From: Thiotrichales bacterium
Lineage (GTDB): Bacteria > Pseudomonadota > Gammaproteobacteria > Beggiatoales > Beggiatoaceae
Length of the DNA: 64,000 bases
Direction of reading: 5' to 3'
Assembly: GCA_016744475.1 (NCBI GenBank)
Contig: JADGEH010000004.1
Span: 26,585 to 90,584 of the forward strand
Made by a program: the position numbers and the translations under genes. Positions 9,019-16,967 of this stretch are shown here, in pieces. How positions within the stretch are numbered: position 1 is the stretch's first letter; every line of letters starts with the position of its first letter. A model generated the notes under the pieces. It saw only the letters and a list, made by a program, of their open reading frames with translations. It was not told where the DNA came from and ran no database searches.

Positions 9019-9933
9019 TTAATGTAGGGACGATGCAGAGGAACATAAAGTGTGGTAGCGCTGCATCACTTCTCGCACCGCATCAGGATAACCCACTGCA
9101 TCCATTTGTCGCATACCTTCACGGAAAAAGCCTTGAGCTTCTTCAGGAAAATGTGAGACCAAGGTTTGAAAGGCAGTATCCATTAATGCCTCATTGTATG
9201 AGCGGGTAGCGATGATGGCGTAATTGATATGCAGCAGTAACCAAGGTCGTCCCGGATTCATTTTTTCCAAGTCTTGTTTGATGAAAGCCGGAGCCGTCGC
9301 CATGATGTCGGGCACGATGTCGCCCACAGCAGTAAGCAAGGCCGCATCTTGAGTTTGATTGGCAAATTCGGCTAAGCAATTCACCACGCCTTCCAAGGCT
9401 TCAATTTCACCATGATGCCGCCCCATCCAAGCCACCAACAGCAAAATCGCCGCTCGTGTGGGTTGTGGATCAAGTTCTAATTTTAGATTCCAGGCATCCA
9501 GGGTGTACAGCAACTGCAAACCCTGCGCACCTAGATGATGAATATCCTCCACATCTAAAATGGCATCGCTGGCATTGTTCTGTGCTTGCTGCATGATGTC
9601 ACTGAACTGCTGTAATGCTTGCGCAAAATCAGACAGTTTGACCGTATGGCTGGCTTGCAATTGTGCAACGCTATCTGCCTGTGTTTGTGTGGCAGTGTGC
9701 AGTTGCTCTAGGGCTTGCGCAATATTGCGACTTAATTGTTGAGTGTCATGACTTATCATAGGCTGCGCATTATCAATGATGCAGATAGGCTTTGTCCATG
9801 CTGATGAAGCCGCCGCTTTTTGTGGCATATCCGCTATTCGCTGCAAAACATCTCCCCACTGGCTGCAAAAAGAAGCGGTTCGCTCCACTCCCCAAATATC
9901 AACAAAGCCTAATAACACACTTGACAAATACAC
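9019..9933 (-). CDS. Hypothetical alpha-helical protein
   Basis: I do not recognise this 304-residue protein. It lacks a signal peptide and clear membrane spans. Residues 60-135 are Gln- and Ala-rich with heptad-like spacing, which suggests a coiled coil. The C-terminal 160 residues look like a helical-repeat fold. The GTG at 9933 is the furthest start; ATG codons at 9828 and 9759 are also possible, and none has a good ribosome site. The furthest start lies 18 bases left of the rpoH -35 box, divergent from rpoH. A short GCCTC/GAGGC stem lies just past its stop. No function is proposed. Confidence 0.6.
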   Translation of the reverse strand: MYLSSVLLGFVDIWGVERTASFCSQWGDVLQRIADMPQKAAASSAWTKPICIIDNAQPMISHDTQQLSRNIAQALEQLHTATQTQADSVAQLQASHTVKLSDFAQALQQFSDIMQQAQNNASDAILDVEDIHHLGAQGLQLLYTLDAWNLKLELDPQPTRAAILLLVAWMGRHHGEIEALEGVVNCLAEFANQTQDAALLTAVGDIVPDIMATAPAFIKQDLEKMNPGRPWLLLHINYAIIATRSYNEALMDTAFQTLVSHFPEEAQGFFREGMRQMDAVGYPDAVREVMQRYHTLCSSASSLH

Positions 9934-9950
9934 TATGTACAGAAATTAAT

Positions 9951-9978
9951 TTGAAATCCTTTAGCAGCGGCTTATAAT
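9951..9978 (+). promoter_or_regulatory. Sigma-70-type promoter of rpoH
   Basis: TTGAAA (9951-9956), a 16-bp spacer and a perfect TATAAT (9973-9978). Transcription would begin near 9985, inside the CIRCE operator. Confidence 0.75.
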
Positions 9979-9982
9979 GCCG

Positions 9983-10009
9983 TTAGCACTCTAACATTGA
10001 GAGTGCTAA
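9983..10009 (+). promoter_or_regulatory. CIRCE operator (HrcA binding site) upstream of rpoH
   Basis: The arms TTAGCACTC (9983-9991) and GAGTGCTAA (10001-10009) are separated by exactly nine bases. This is a perfect match to the CIRCE consensus bound by the HrcA repressor. It overlaps the predicted transcription start of the rpoH promoter, a position where HrcA would block initiation. CIRCE usually controls groESL or hrcA-grpE-dnaK. Confidence 0.92.
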
Positions 10010-10040
10010 AACACATGTCACAACAAAGAGGGGCATCATC

Positions 10041-10901
10041 ATGAGCAACGCTTTAGCACTCAAATTAAATTCAAAATTAACCGTTTCAGAACAGAGTATT
10101 GACAGCTATATTCAAGCAGTTAAAGCGATTCCCACGTTAACTGAGATAGAAGAACGCGCACTGGCGTTTCGTTTATTTGAGGAAGAAGACCTAGGCGCTG
10201 CGAAAAAATTGGTGTTATCGCATTTACGCTTTGTCCTGTATATCGCGCAAGGCTATCGTGGTTACGGTCTGCCATTAGCGGATTTGGTGCAGGAAGGCAA
10301 TATTGGTCTGATGAAAGCGATTAAGCGTTTTGATCCTAATGTGGGCGTGCGATTGGTGTCTTTTGCTGTGCATTGGATTCGTGCAGAAATCCATGAATTT
10401 ATTTTGAAAAACTGGCGCATCGTCAAAGTCGCCACGACTAAAGCACAGCGTAAATTATTCTTTAACCTGCGCAGTTCTAAAAAACGTCTGGGCTGGTTAT
10501 CTTATGCTGAAGTGCAAACCGTGGCTAAAGATTTAGGCGTGTTGCCTAAAGATGTCCTAGAAATGGAAAAGCGCATGAGTGGCAACGATACGCCGTTTGA
10601 CGCGCCCACCGATCATGATGATGAAGATTTTGTTGCCGCCCCTTCAGGCTATTTGGAAGATTATCGTTTTGACCCTGCGGCTTTAGTCGAAGAACACGAA
10701 TGGGAAAGTCAGCAAAGCGATAAATTACATGAAGTGTTTGCTTCCCTCGATGAGCGCAGCAGCGATATTTTGCAACAACGTTGGTTGAGTGAAGATAAAG
10801 CGACCTTACAAGATTTAGCGGATAAATATCATGTATCAGCTGAGCGTATTCGCCAAATTGAAACCGCTGCCATCAAAAAATTGCGCAAGCAGATGATCTA
10901 A
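10041..10901 (+). CDS. rpoH: RNA polymerase heat-shock sigma factor RpoH (sigma-32)
   Basis: A 286-residue group 3 sigma factor. Region 2 has [18 protein letters not shown] and [16 protein letters not shown]. The RpoH box lies at about 135-143 (QRKLFFNLR) and is the diagnostic sigma-32 feature bound by core polymerase and chaperones. Region 4 ends with [28 protein letters not shown]. It directs transcription of chaperone and protease genes. The upstream region carries a consensus promoter and a perfect CIRCE, so its transcription is probably repressed by HrcA, in addition to the usual control of RpoH translation and stability. AGAGGGG precedes the ATG. No ftsEX genes are adjacent, unlike E. 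coli. Confidence 0.95.
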   Translation: MSNALALKLNSKLTVSEQSIDSYIQAVKAIPTLTEIEERALAFRLFEEEDLGAAKKLVLSHLRFVLYIAQGYRGYGLPLADLVQEGNIGLMKAIKRFDPNVGVRLVSFAVHWIRAEIHEFILKNWRIVKVATTKAQRKLFFNLRSSKKRLGWLSYAEVQTVAKDLGVLPKDVLEMEKRMSGNDTPFDAPTDHDDEDFVAAPSGYLEDYRFDPAALVEEHEWESQQSDKLHEVFASLDERSSDILQQRWLSEDKATLQDLADKYHVSAERIRQIETAAIKKLRKQMI

Positions 10902-10921
10902 CCCTTTTAGTTCTGTTGCTC

Positions 10922-10951
10922 AGCCCGTATGGGTAGTTATCAATACGGGCT
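10922..10951. terminator. Stem-loop between convergent rpoH and DUF1015 gene
   Basis: Nine-bp arms AGCCCGTAT / ATACGGGCT flank a 12-base loop, between convergent stop codons. There is no clear T run on either side, so efficiency is uncertain. Confidence 0.5.
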
Positions 10952-10962
10952 AAACCACAAGC

Positions 10963-12201
10963 TTATAACAAGTGTGACACCAAGCCATCAGCCAGTTTAG
11001 GTTCAAACCAAGTGGATTTAGGCGGCATCACTTGTCCCGCATCAGCCACCGCCATCAGTTCCTCAATGCTGGTCGGATACAGCGCAAACGCCACCGCCAT
11101 TTCGCCACTGTCCACGCGCTTTTCCAAACCTTCCAAGCCTCGAATCCCCCCCACAAAATCAATACGTTTATCACGGCGTGGATCAGTAATATTTAGAATC
11201 GGTGCAATCAGATGCTCGCTGAGCAAGCTGACATCTAATGCAGCAACGGGATCATCTTGTGGCACTTTTTCTGATTTGATACTGATTTGATACCATTGCC
11301 CGTCTAAATACAGACCAAATTCTCCGCGTTGAGTCGGTTTATGTTGAGCGGTTTGTAGCGTGACAGAAAAATTCTCCGCGACTTTAGCCAGAAAATCGTC
11401 TTTAGACAGACCATTGAGGTCTTTGATCACGCGGTTATAGTCAAGAATTTTCATGCGTGTGTCAGGAAACATCACCACTAAGAAATAATGACACGGTTCT
11501 TCACTGGTATTACTAGGAGTGCTGGCACGACGCTTAGAAGCCACACGAGAAGCCGCCGCAGAACGATGATGTCCATCAGCAATATAAAGGTTGGGCATGG
11601 CATCAAAAGTAGTGGTAATGGTCTCGATGTCTTCCTTGATGTCTACTAACCATAAGCGATGAATAATGCCATCGTCGGCGGTGACATCCACCAGTGGTGG
11701 TGCGGCACTGATGCGATCCATCATGCCTTGAATGCCCTCATCTTGCTTGTAGGTCAGCAACACGGGCCCGGTTTGCGCGTTTAAGGTATCCACCTGGCGC
11801 ACGCGATCATCTTCTTTATCGGGACGAGTAAATTCATGCTTGCGGATGCGATTGGTGTCGTAATCATCCACCGAAGCCACCGCGACTAAACCGGTCTGGC
11901 GATGCTCACCCATAATGAGTTCGTAAAGATAATAATAAGAGGACTCATCCTGCTTGAGCACCCCTTTATCCAGCATGTGTTGCAGGTTTTCTGCGCCTTT
12001 TTCATACACCGCTGTAGAGTAGGGATCAGTCCCTGCTGGCAAGTCAATTTCAGGGCGTGAGATATGTAAAAAGCTCCAAGGCCGTCCATCCGCACGTTGT
12101 TTAGCTTCTTCAGTGTTTAAAACATCGTAAGGCGGTGCGACGACGGCCTCGGTATATTCGGGTTGGGGACGTAAACCAGCAAAAGCGCGAATCAGTGACA
12201 T
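10963..12201 (-). CDS. DUF1015 family protein
   Basis: A 412-residue DUF1015 protein of usual length. Conserved segments are APPYDVL (about 22-28), HISRPEIDLP, the highly conserved HEFTRPDKEDDR (about 133-145) and the ADGHHRSAAASRVA motif (about 208-221). The fold is related to the ParB/SbnI-like superfamily, some of whose members bind nucleotides or phosphorylate serine, but no reaction is assigned to this group. It is a soluble cytosolic protein with no signal peptide. It stands alone between rpoH and a repeat-rich gap. A kinase-like role is only a possibility. Confidence 0.8.
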   Translation of the reverse strand: MSLIRAFAGLRPQPEYTEAVVAPPYDVLNTEEAKQRADGRPWSFLHISRPEIDLPAGTDPYSTAVYEKGAENLQHMLDKGVLKQDESSYYYLYELIMGEHRQTGLVAVASVDDYDTNRIRKHEFTRPDKEDDRVRQVDTLNAQTGPVLLTYKQDEGIQGMMDRISAAPPLVDVTADDGIIHRLWLVDIKEDIETITTTFDAMPNLYIADGHHRSAAASRVASKRRASTPSNTSEEPCHYFLVVMFPDTRMKILDYNRVIKDLNGLSKDDFLAKVAENFSVTLQTAQHKPTQRGEFGLYLDGQWYQISIKSEKVPQDDPVAALDVSLLSEHLIAPILNITDPRRDKRIDFVGGIRGLEGLEKRVDSGEMAVAFALYPTSIEELMAVADAGQVMPPKSTWFEPKLADGLVSHLL

Positions 12202-12415
12202 ATTGTTTCCTCAAAATGAAAACCAGCGTGGAGCGGTAGCGTAAAGATGCGCTAATCGGCAAAAGAGCACATTAGATCTGAGCAAAGCCGTCCGTTGGGT
12301 CAGCTGGTCGCTACGATGACCTGTATTTGTATAGACTCTAAAACAGCGAATGCTCAGAATGCGGGCATTGTACAAAAACGCGCCTAGCGTTTCAGCATTG
12401 ATTTGTTGAGCATAG

Positions 12416-12434
12416 CACTAGGCTTTGTTGACAT
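12416..12434 (+). repeat. Partial end of a family 3 element
   Basis: CTAGGCTTTGTTGACATT matches the left end of the complete family 3 element at 48.5 kb with one mismatch. It is abutted by the family 1 element starting at 12435. No partner end was found, so it is read as a remnant. The stretch 12202-12415 before it holds a degenerate piece of a family 1 core (GCAAAGCCGTCCGTTGGGTC near 12284) and no gene. Confidence 0.5.
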
Positions 12435-12597
12435 TAGACTTGTTGCAAGGGGTATCCATCGACTGCAAAGGCGTGGATTTTGGCCTGTTTTTCCGCTTTT
12501 TCTCGTTAAATAGCCCGCTATTCGCCTCAAAAAACCGAAAAAACCGCCTCAAAACCACACCTTTTCGCTACGATGCCTACCCCTCGCAACAAGTCTA
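12435..12597. mobile_element. Family 1 MITE-like palindromic element, copy B
   Basis: A 163-bp non-coding element with ends TAGACTTGTTGC / GCAACAAGTCTA and a TA at each boundary. Nearly the whole sequence is one imperfect inverted repeat with ~80-bp arms. It has the shared core AAATAGCCCGCTATTCGCCT in its centre. Confidence 0.88.
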
Positions 12598-12621
12598 TTA
12601 TGGGGACAAGATGAGTTTTAA

Positions 12622-12896
12622 CTCGTTCTCATGCGGCGCATTACTGTCATAAAGTGAAGCCCCAAAGGGGCGTCATCTCTATAGCCTAGGGCCACGCCCT
12701 AGGTTAAACGGATAGAAGAGGCTCAGCCCTGAAAGGGCGACATAAAACGCCATGCCGCCTTTATATTGCGCCCTTTCAGGGCTGGGTCGGTATCATCGAC
12801 CAAACCCAGGGCGTTGCCCTGGGCTATAGGGATACCGCCCCGTTGGGGCTAAAAATCCTTCACTTAAATGGCAGTGATGCGGCGCATGGGAACGAG
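12622..12896. repeat. 275-bp composite inverted repeat with nested palindromes
   Basis: The left arm starts CTCGTTCTCATGCGGCGCAT and the right arm ends with its near-complement. The arms are about 130 bp and imperfect, meeting near 12757. Each contains three short palindromes in mirrored order: GCCCCAAAGGGGC / GCCCCGTTGGGGC, CCTAGGGC..GCCCTAGG / CCCAGGGC..GCCCTGGG, and GCCCTGAAAGGGC / GCCCTTTCAGGGC. There is no open reading frame of note. It fills most of the gap upstream of the ATPase gene; the 12897-13020 remainder holds no recognised site. Confidence 0.8.
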
Positions 12897-13020
12897 GGTA
12901 ATGCGGTATTTCTTAACGCATTTTGTAGTCAGAAAAAAATGAATATTATCAGCAGCAAAGCGATCTTAAATATCGCCATTTATCATGCGTCTTAAAGACG
13001 ATACGAATATTGGAAACAAC

Positions 13021-14361
13021 ATGACACTAGCACTTGCGCGTTTCTATCGTGCCAGCAATCCGGGAAAAACCCTACATCTGGATGATGAGCAGGAACGTAA
13101 ATATTACATTGATTTTTCTCCCGTGCGCGGCGGACGGGTTACTCGTGAATTGGAGCGCACGATTACCTTGCTCTCCCCGGATGAACCCACCACGCAGTTA
13201 TTCACAGGGCATATCGGCTGCGGCAAATCGACAGAACTGCTGTGGCTGAGCCATGAATTAGAGCGCCAGGATTTCCATGTGGTGTATTTTGAATCCAGCC
13301 AAGATTTGGTGATGGCGGATGTGGATGTCACTGATGTGTTGCTGTCCGTGGCGCGTCAAGTCTCAGATAGCTTAGAAGCCGCTAATATCATTTTAGAACC
13401 GACGGGGTTTAAAGCCTTATTGGCCGGAGCGATTAAGCTCTTAAACACGGAAATTGAGCTATCCGCTCAAGCCAATGTGCCAGGTTTAGGAGAAGTGGGT
13501 TTTGATCATAAAAAAGGTTTTTCGTTAGGATTAGGCATTGGCAAACTCACCGCTAAAGCGAAAAACAGCCCGGAATTACGTTCACAATTGCGCCAATATT
13601 TAGAACCGCGCACTGATACGATTTTGCAGGCGATTAATAAAGAATTGCTAGAACCTGCCCAACAAGCGTTGAAAGCCATCGGCAAGCAAGGCTTGATTGT
13701 GATTGTGGACAATTTAGATCGAATTGATAACACGTCAAAAATGTCAGGGCGCACGCAACCGGAATATTTGTTCGTGGATCGCGGCGAGCAATTAAAACAA
13801 TTGCATTGCCATGTGGTTTATACGATTCCTTTGGTATTAATGTTTTCTAACGATTGGAGCCGCTTAACCAATCGCTTTGGCGTTGATCCCAAGGTGTTGC
13901 CGATGGTGCAAGTGCGTCATCGTGACGGGCGTGCTTATGAACCCGGTGTGGCTTTGTTGCGTCAAATGATTTTGGCGCGTGCCTTTCCTGATCTGCCTCC
14001 TGAACAACGTTTAGATCACATTACAGAGATTTTTGCCGAGCCTGAATTATTAGATCGTTTGTGTTTAGTTAATGGCGGGCATGTGCGGCGTACTTTGATG
14101 ATGTTGTATTCCTGTTTGCAGCGGGAAGACCCGCCGTTATCCAAAGCGGGCTTAGACACCGTGATTCGGGTGCAGCGGGATAAGTTGGCACAAGCGATTA
14201 CGCAGGAAGAATGGGTATTAATTCGAGAAGTGCAAAAAACTCGTTTGGTCTCAGGGGAAAACCAGCACAAAACCTTGCTGCGCAGTATGTTTGTGTTTGA
14301 ATACCATGATGATCAAGGCCGTTGGTTTGATGTCAATCCTTTATTAGCCGATGAATATTAA
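13021..14361 (+). CDS. P-loop ATPase of unknown function
   Basis: A 446-residue soluble AAA/STAND-like NTPase. Walker A is GHIGCGKST (63-71 from this start), Walker B is GLIVIVDNLDRI (about 218-229). A sensor-like NGGHVRRTLMM segment lies in the C-terminal half, as in AAA ATPases. The N-terminal ASNPGKTLHL motif and YYIDFSPVRGG are characteristic of this family. I chose the ATG at 13021, which has GGAAAC upstream and puts ASNPGKT close to the N terminus; an ATG at 12985 is also open. The gene overlaps cmoB by 11 bases, although no link to tRNA modification is known. No nuclease, TIR or other effector domain is fused to it. Confidence 0.75.
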   Translation: MTLALARFYRASNPGKTLHLDDEQERKYYIDFSPVRGGRVTRELERTITLLSPDEPTTQLFTGHIGCGKSTELLWLSHELERQDFHVVYFESSQDLVMADVDVTDVLLSVARQVSDSLEAANIILEPTGFKALLAGAIKLLNTEIELSAQANVPGLGEVGFDHKKGFSLGLGIGKLTAKAKNSPELRSQLRQYLEPRTDTILQAINKELLEPAQQALKAIGKQGLIVIVDNLDRIDNTSKMSGRTQPEYLFVDRGEQLKQLHCHVVYTIPLVLMFSNDWSRLTNRFGVDPKVLPMVQVRHRDGRAYEPGVALLRQMILARAFPDLPPEQRLDHITEIFAEPELLDRLCLVNGGHVRRTLMMLYSCLQREDPPLSKAGLDTVIRVQRDKLAQAITQEEWVLIREVQKTRLVSGENQHKTLLRSMFVFEYHDDQGRWFDVNPLLADEY

Positions 14362-15349
14362 TCCTTTGCCCTATTATCAATCAGCCTTTGCCGCCTTGGA
14401 AAACACGCTGGCGGTGAGTTGGTTGGAACACCTGCCACAACAGATCACGGCGGCGTTTGATCAAGCGCAGCATGGGCATTTGCCGGATTGGTGGCAGCAC
14501 TTTCAACAATTACCGTCTTTCCATCTAGCGTCGGTGTCATTGGATCAGGCGTGTGTCAGCGCGGGTGTAAAAGCTGATTTAAGCGATGCCCAACGCGAGG
14601 TTTTGCAACAACAATTGATGCGTTGGCATCCGTGGCGCAAAGGCCCTTATGCCATCGGTGAGCTGGAGATAGATACCGAATGGCGCTCGGATTGGAAATG
14701 GGATCGTTTAAAACAAGTCATCAGTCCGCTACACGGGCGCACCGTATTAGATGTGGGTTGCGGCAACGGTTATCACTGTTGGCGCATGTTAGGCGCAGGG
14801 GCTAAGCAGGTGTTTGGCATCGATCCTACGATGCTGAGCGTGTTGCAATTTTTGGTGATGAAGCATTTTCTCGGCACGCAGCATCCCGCTTGGGTGTTGC
14901 CTCTCGGCATTGAAGCGCTACCCGCACAATTGCGGGCTTTTGATACGGTGTTTTCAATGGGGGTGTTATATCACCGCCGCTCGCCGCTGGATCATTTGCT
15001 GGAATTGCGTGATAGCTTGCGCCCAGATGGGGAATTGGTGTTAGAAACGCTGGTGATTGACGGTGCGATGGGGGAAGTGTTAGTGCCTGAAGGACGTTAT
15101 GCCAAAATGCGTAATGTGTGGTTTATTCCTTCACCCGCGACCTTGCTCAGTTGGTTGAAGCGCTGCGGTTTTGTCGATATACGTTTAGTCGATGTGACGA
15201 CCACATCGCTGGAAGAGCAACGCAGCACCGCTTGGATGCAGTTTGAATCCTTGGCTGATTTTCTTGATCCTGATGATGTCAGTCGCACGGCTGAGGGTTT
15301 ACCCGCGCCACGCCGCGCCGTCGTCATTGCTCGCACACGCTCGGTTTAG
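14351..15349 (+). CDS. cmoB: tRNA U34 carboxymethyltransferase CmoB
   Basis: A 332-residue SAM-type methyltransferase family protein. The class I nucleotide motif is VLDVGCGNGYHCWRM (about 131-145). Family segments include RKGPYAIGELEIDTEWRSDWKWDR, SMGVLYHRRSPLDHL and the C-terminal CGFVDIRLVD. CmoB transfers the carboxymethyl group from carboxy-SAM to 5-hydroxyuridine at the wobble base, making cmo5U34 in tRNAs. CmoA, which makes carboxy-SAM, is not in the window. The gene starts inside the ATPase gene. Its TAG stop (15347-15349) lies in the terminal repeat of an inserted family 2 element, so the ancestral C terminus may have been different. Confidence 0.93.
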   Translation: MNINPLPYYQSAFAALENTLAVSWLEHLPQQITAAFDQAQHGHLPDWWQHFQQLPSFHLASVSLDQACVSAGVKADLSDAQREVLQQQLMRWHPWRKGPYAIGELEIDTEWRSDWKWDRLKQVISPLHGRTVLDVGCGNGYHCWRMLGAGAKQVFGIDPTMLSVLQFLVMKHFLGTQHPAWVLPLGIEALPAQLRAFDTVFSMGVLYHRRSPLDHLLELRDSLRPDGELVLETLVIDGAMGEVLVPEGRYAKMRNVWFIPSPATLLSWLKRCGFVDIRLVDVTTTSLEEQRSTAWMQFESLADFLDPDDVSRTAEGLPAPRRAVVIARTRSV

Positions 15350-15510
15350 AGCCTATACGAAAATGGGATAATCGGCTGCAAACCCGCCCTTTTGGTCAGG
15401 TTTTCCGCTTTTTTTCGTTAAATAGCTCGCTATTCGCCTTAAAAAACCGAAAATCCTGCCTCAAAATGGCGAATTTTCGCTTCGATTCCCCATCTTCATA
15501 TAGGCTCTTA
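15347..15510. mobile_element. Family 2 MITE-like palindromic element, copy F
   Basis: A 164-bp element between convergent genes, with ends TAGAGCCTATACGAAAATGG and (as complement) TAAGAGCCTATATGAAGATG. Its core reads GGTTTTCCGCTTTTTTTCGT then TAAATAGCTCGCTATTCGCC, matching family 1. The left end supplies the cmoB TAG; the right end supplies the kinase TAA on the other strand. TA is present at both boundaries. Confidence 0.85.
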
Positions 15511-16770
15511 AGCCGCGATCTGCTCCTCTGGTAATGGAATTTTTTGCGGCAAGCTGATAGAAAAAGTGCTGCCTTGATCGACCTCACTTTCAACCGCTAT
15601 CGAGCCACCCATTATCTGGCAAAATTGATAAGTAATGTTTAAACCCAATCCAGCACCATCAAATTGACGGGTAGAAGAATCATCGGCTTGCGTGAAAGCT
15701 TCAAACAAAGTAGCCAGCTTTTCTTGCTGAATTCCCATGCCTTGATCTTTGATGCTGAATAACACATGGGGCTTGGATTTATCCGTTTGCACTTTGACGG
15801 TTAAGAGCACTTCGCTGTTAGCAGAGAATTTTGCGGCATTGCTTAATAGGTTGAGTAAACATTGACGCAATTTAGCCTTGTCGGTGTGCATCACTGGAAT
15901 CTCTTTATCTGCATAATCAATACGTAAAGTGTTCTTTTTTTTATCCATCCAGGGTTTGACCATTGCGGCAATATTGTCGAGCATGTCGGGTAAGGACACG
16001 ACTTCCGGTGTCACCTCCATTTTCCCCGCTTCAATTTTAGTGATGTCGAGAATATCGCTAATAATATTCAGCAAGTTTTCTCCCGCCCCGCGAATGCGTC
16101 CTAAATCGCCTGAATAATCCGTGTGTCCATCATCTTCTAAGTCTTCTTGCAACATTTCGCTGTAGCCAATAATGGCATTCAGTGGTGTGCGTAATTCGTG
16201 GCTCATATTGGCGAGAAAGCGGCTTTTGGCGCGATTGGCGGCTTTAGCTTCTTTCATCGTTGACTGAAGTTCTAAACCACGTTGTTCCAGTTGCACGACT
16301 TTTTGCGCTAATTCTTGATCATAAGCGCGAAATTTCACGTCAGTAATGGCTTTCAATAAATCCATAATTCGCCCAATACCACAATATTTTCCATTGTCTG
16401 TGATGAGAAAATCTTCCGTCACAGGAAATTGCATATTGTCGGTCAAATATTGGCTGGCTTCTTCTAGGGAGGTATTTTTTTCTAAGATGAGCGGGCGATC
16501 ATGCATGAATTGCTGAATCGGTTTTTTGCCGTATAGCTCGCGCCCGTAGTTCAGCAGGAAAATGCGTAAAATACGATAGCGGCTGATAATGCCGATGGGT
16601 TTGCCTTTTTTAACAATGGGAAGGGACAATAATTGACGGTTGTCTTCCGATAAAAAGACTTCGCCTACCCTTTCTACGCTGGAGTCAGGATCAATCGGCA
16701 AAATAGGGATGGTTAATGCAGAAACAGTGTCTGTGGACATAAGGTCAACAAAATAATGAAAAAACGTCAT
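15508..16770 (-). CDS. Sensor histidine kinase with N-terminal CBS-domain pair
   Basis: A 420-residue cytosolic kinase without membrane helices. Residues ~18-145 are two CBS domains ([20 protein letters not shown] in the first). A coiled coil at about 148-180 leads to HisKA with the phosphoacceptor H191 in [22 protein letters not shown]. The HATPase_c domain carries the N box [17 protein letters not shown] and GAGLGL. CBS pairs usually bind adenosyl nucleotides, so an energy-state input is plausible. There is no receiver domain; a partner regulator is not adjacent. ATG at 16770 is used; ATG at 16740 is also possible. The stop comes from the family 2 element end. Confidence 0.88.
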   Translation of the reverse strand: MTFFHYFVDLMSTDTVSALTIPILPIDPDSSVERVGEVFLSEDNRQLLSLPIVKKGKPIGIISRYRILRIFLLNYGRELYGKKPIQQFMHDRPLILEKNTSLEEASQYLTDNMQFPVTEDFLITDNGKYCGIGRIMDLLKAITDVKFRAYDQELAQKVVQLEQRGLELQSTMKEAKAANRAKSRFLANMSHELRTPLNAIIGYSEMLQEDLEDDGHTDYSGDLGRIRGAGENLLNIISDILDITKIEAGKMEVTPEVVSLPDMLDNIAAMVKPWMDKKKNTLRIDYADKEIPVMHTDKAKLRQCLLNLLSNAAKFSANSEVLLTVKVQTDKSKPHVLFSIKDQGMGIQQEKLATLFEAFTQADDSSTRQFDGAGLGLNITYQFCQIMGGSIAVESEVDQGSTFSISLPQKIPLPEEQIAA

Positions 16771-16967
16771 CAATGATCAGTACGTCAATACGCAAACAAC
16801 GTACCCTTGAAAGGTGATGAACGGATGTGGGGCAGCCTATCCATTGGCTTCATACCATCATCTGTATCACACCCAGGTATTTATTGGGCATGACGTATTC
16901 TAGGCTCTGCGCGTGACACAAAGATGACATGTTTCAGACGAGATATTTTCAGTAAATTCAAAGCCTT

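Noticed and set aside
12425..12652. 75-codon open frame across family 1 copy B
   Set aside because: It consists of element sequence plus part of the large inverted repeat, with peptides that recur wherever copies lie (FRFFSLNSPLFASK).
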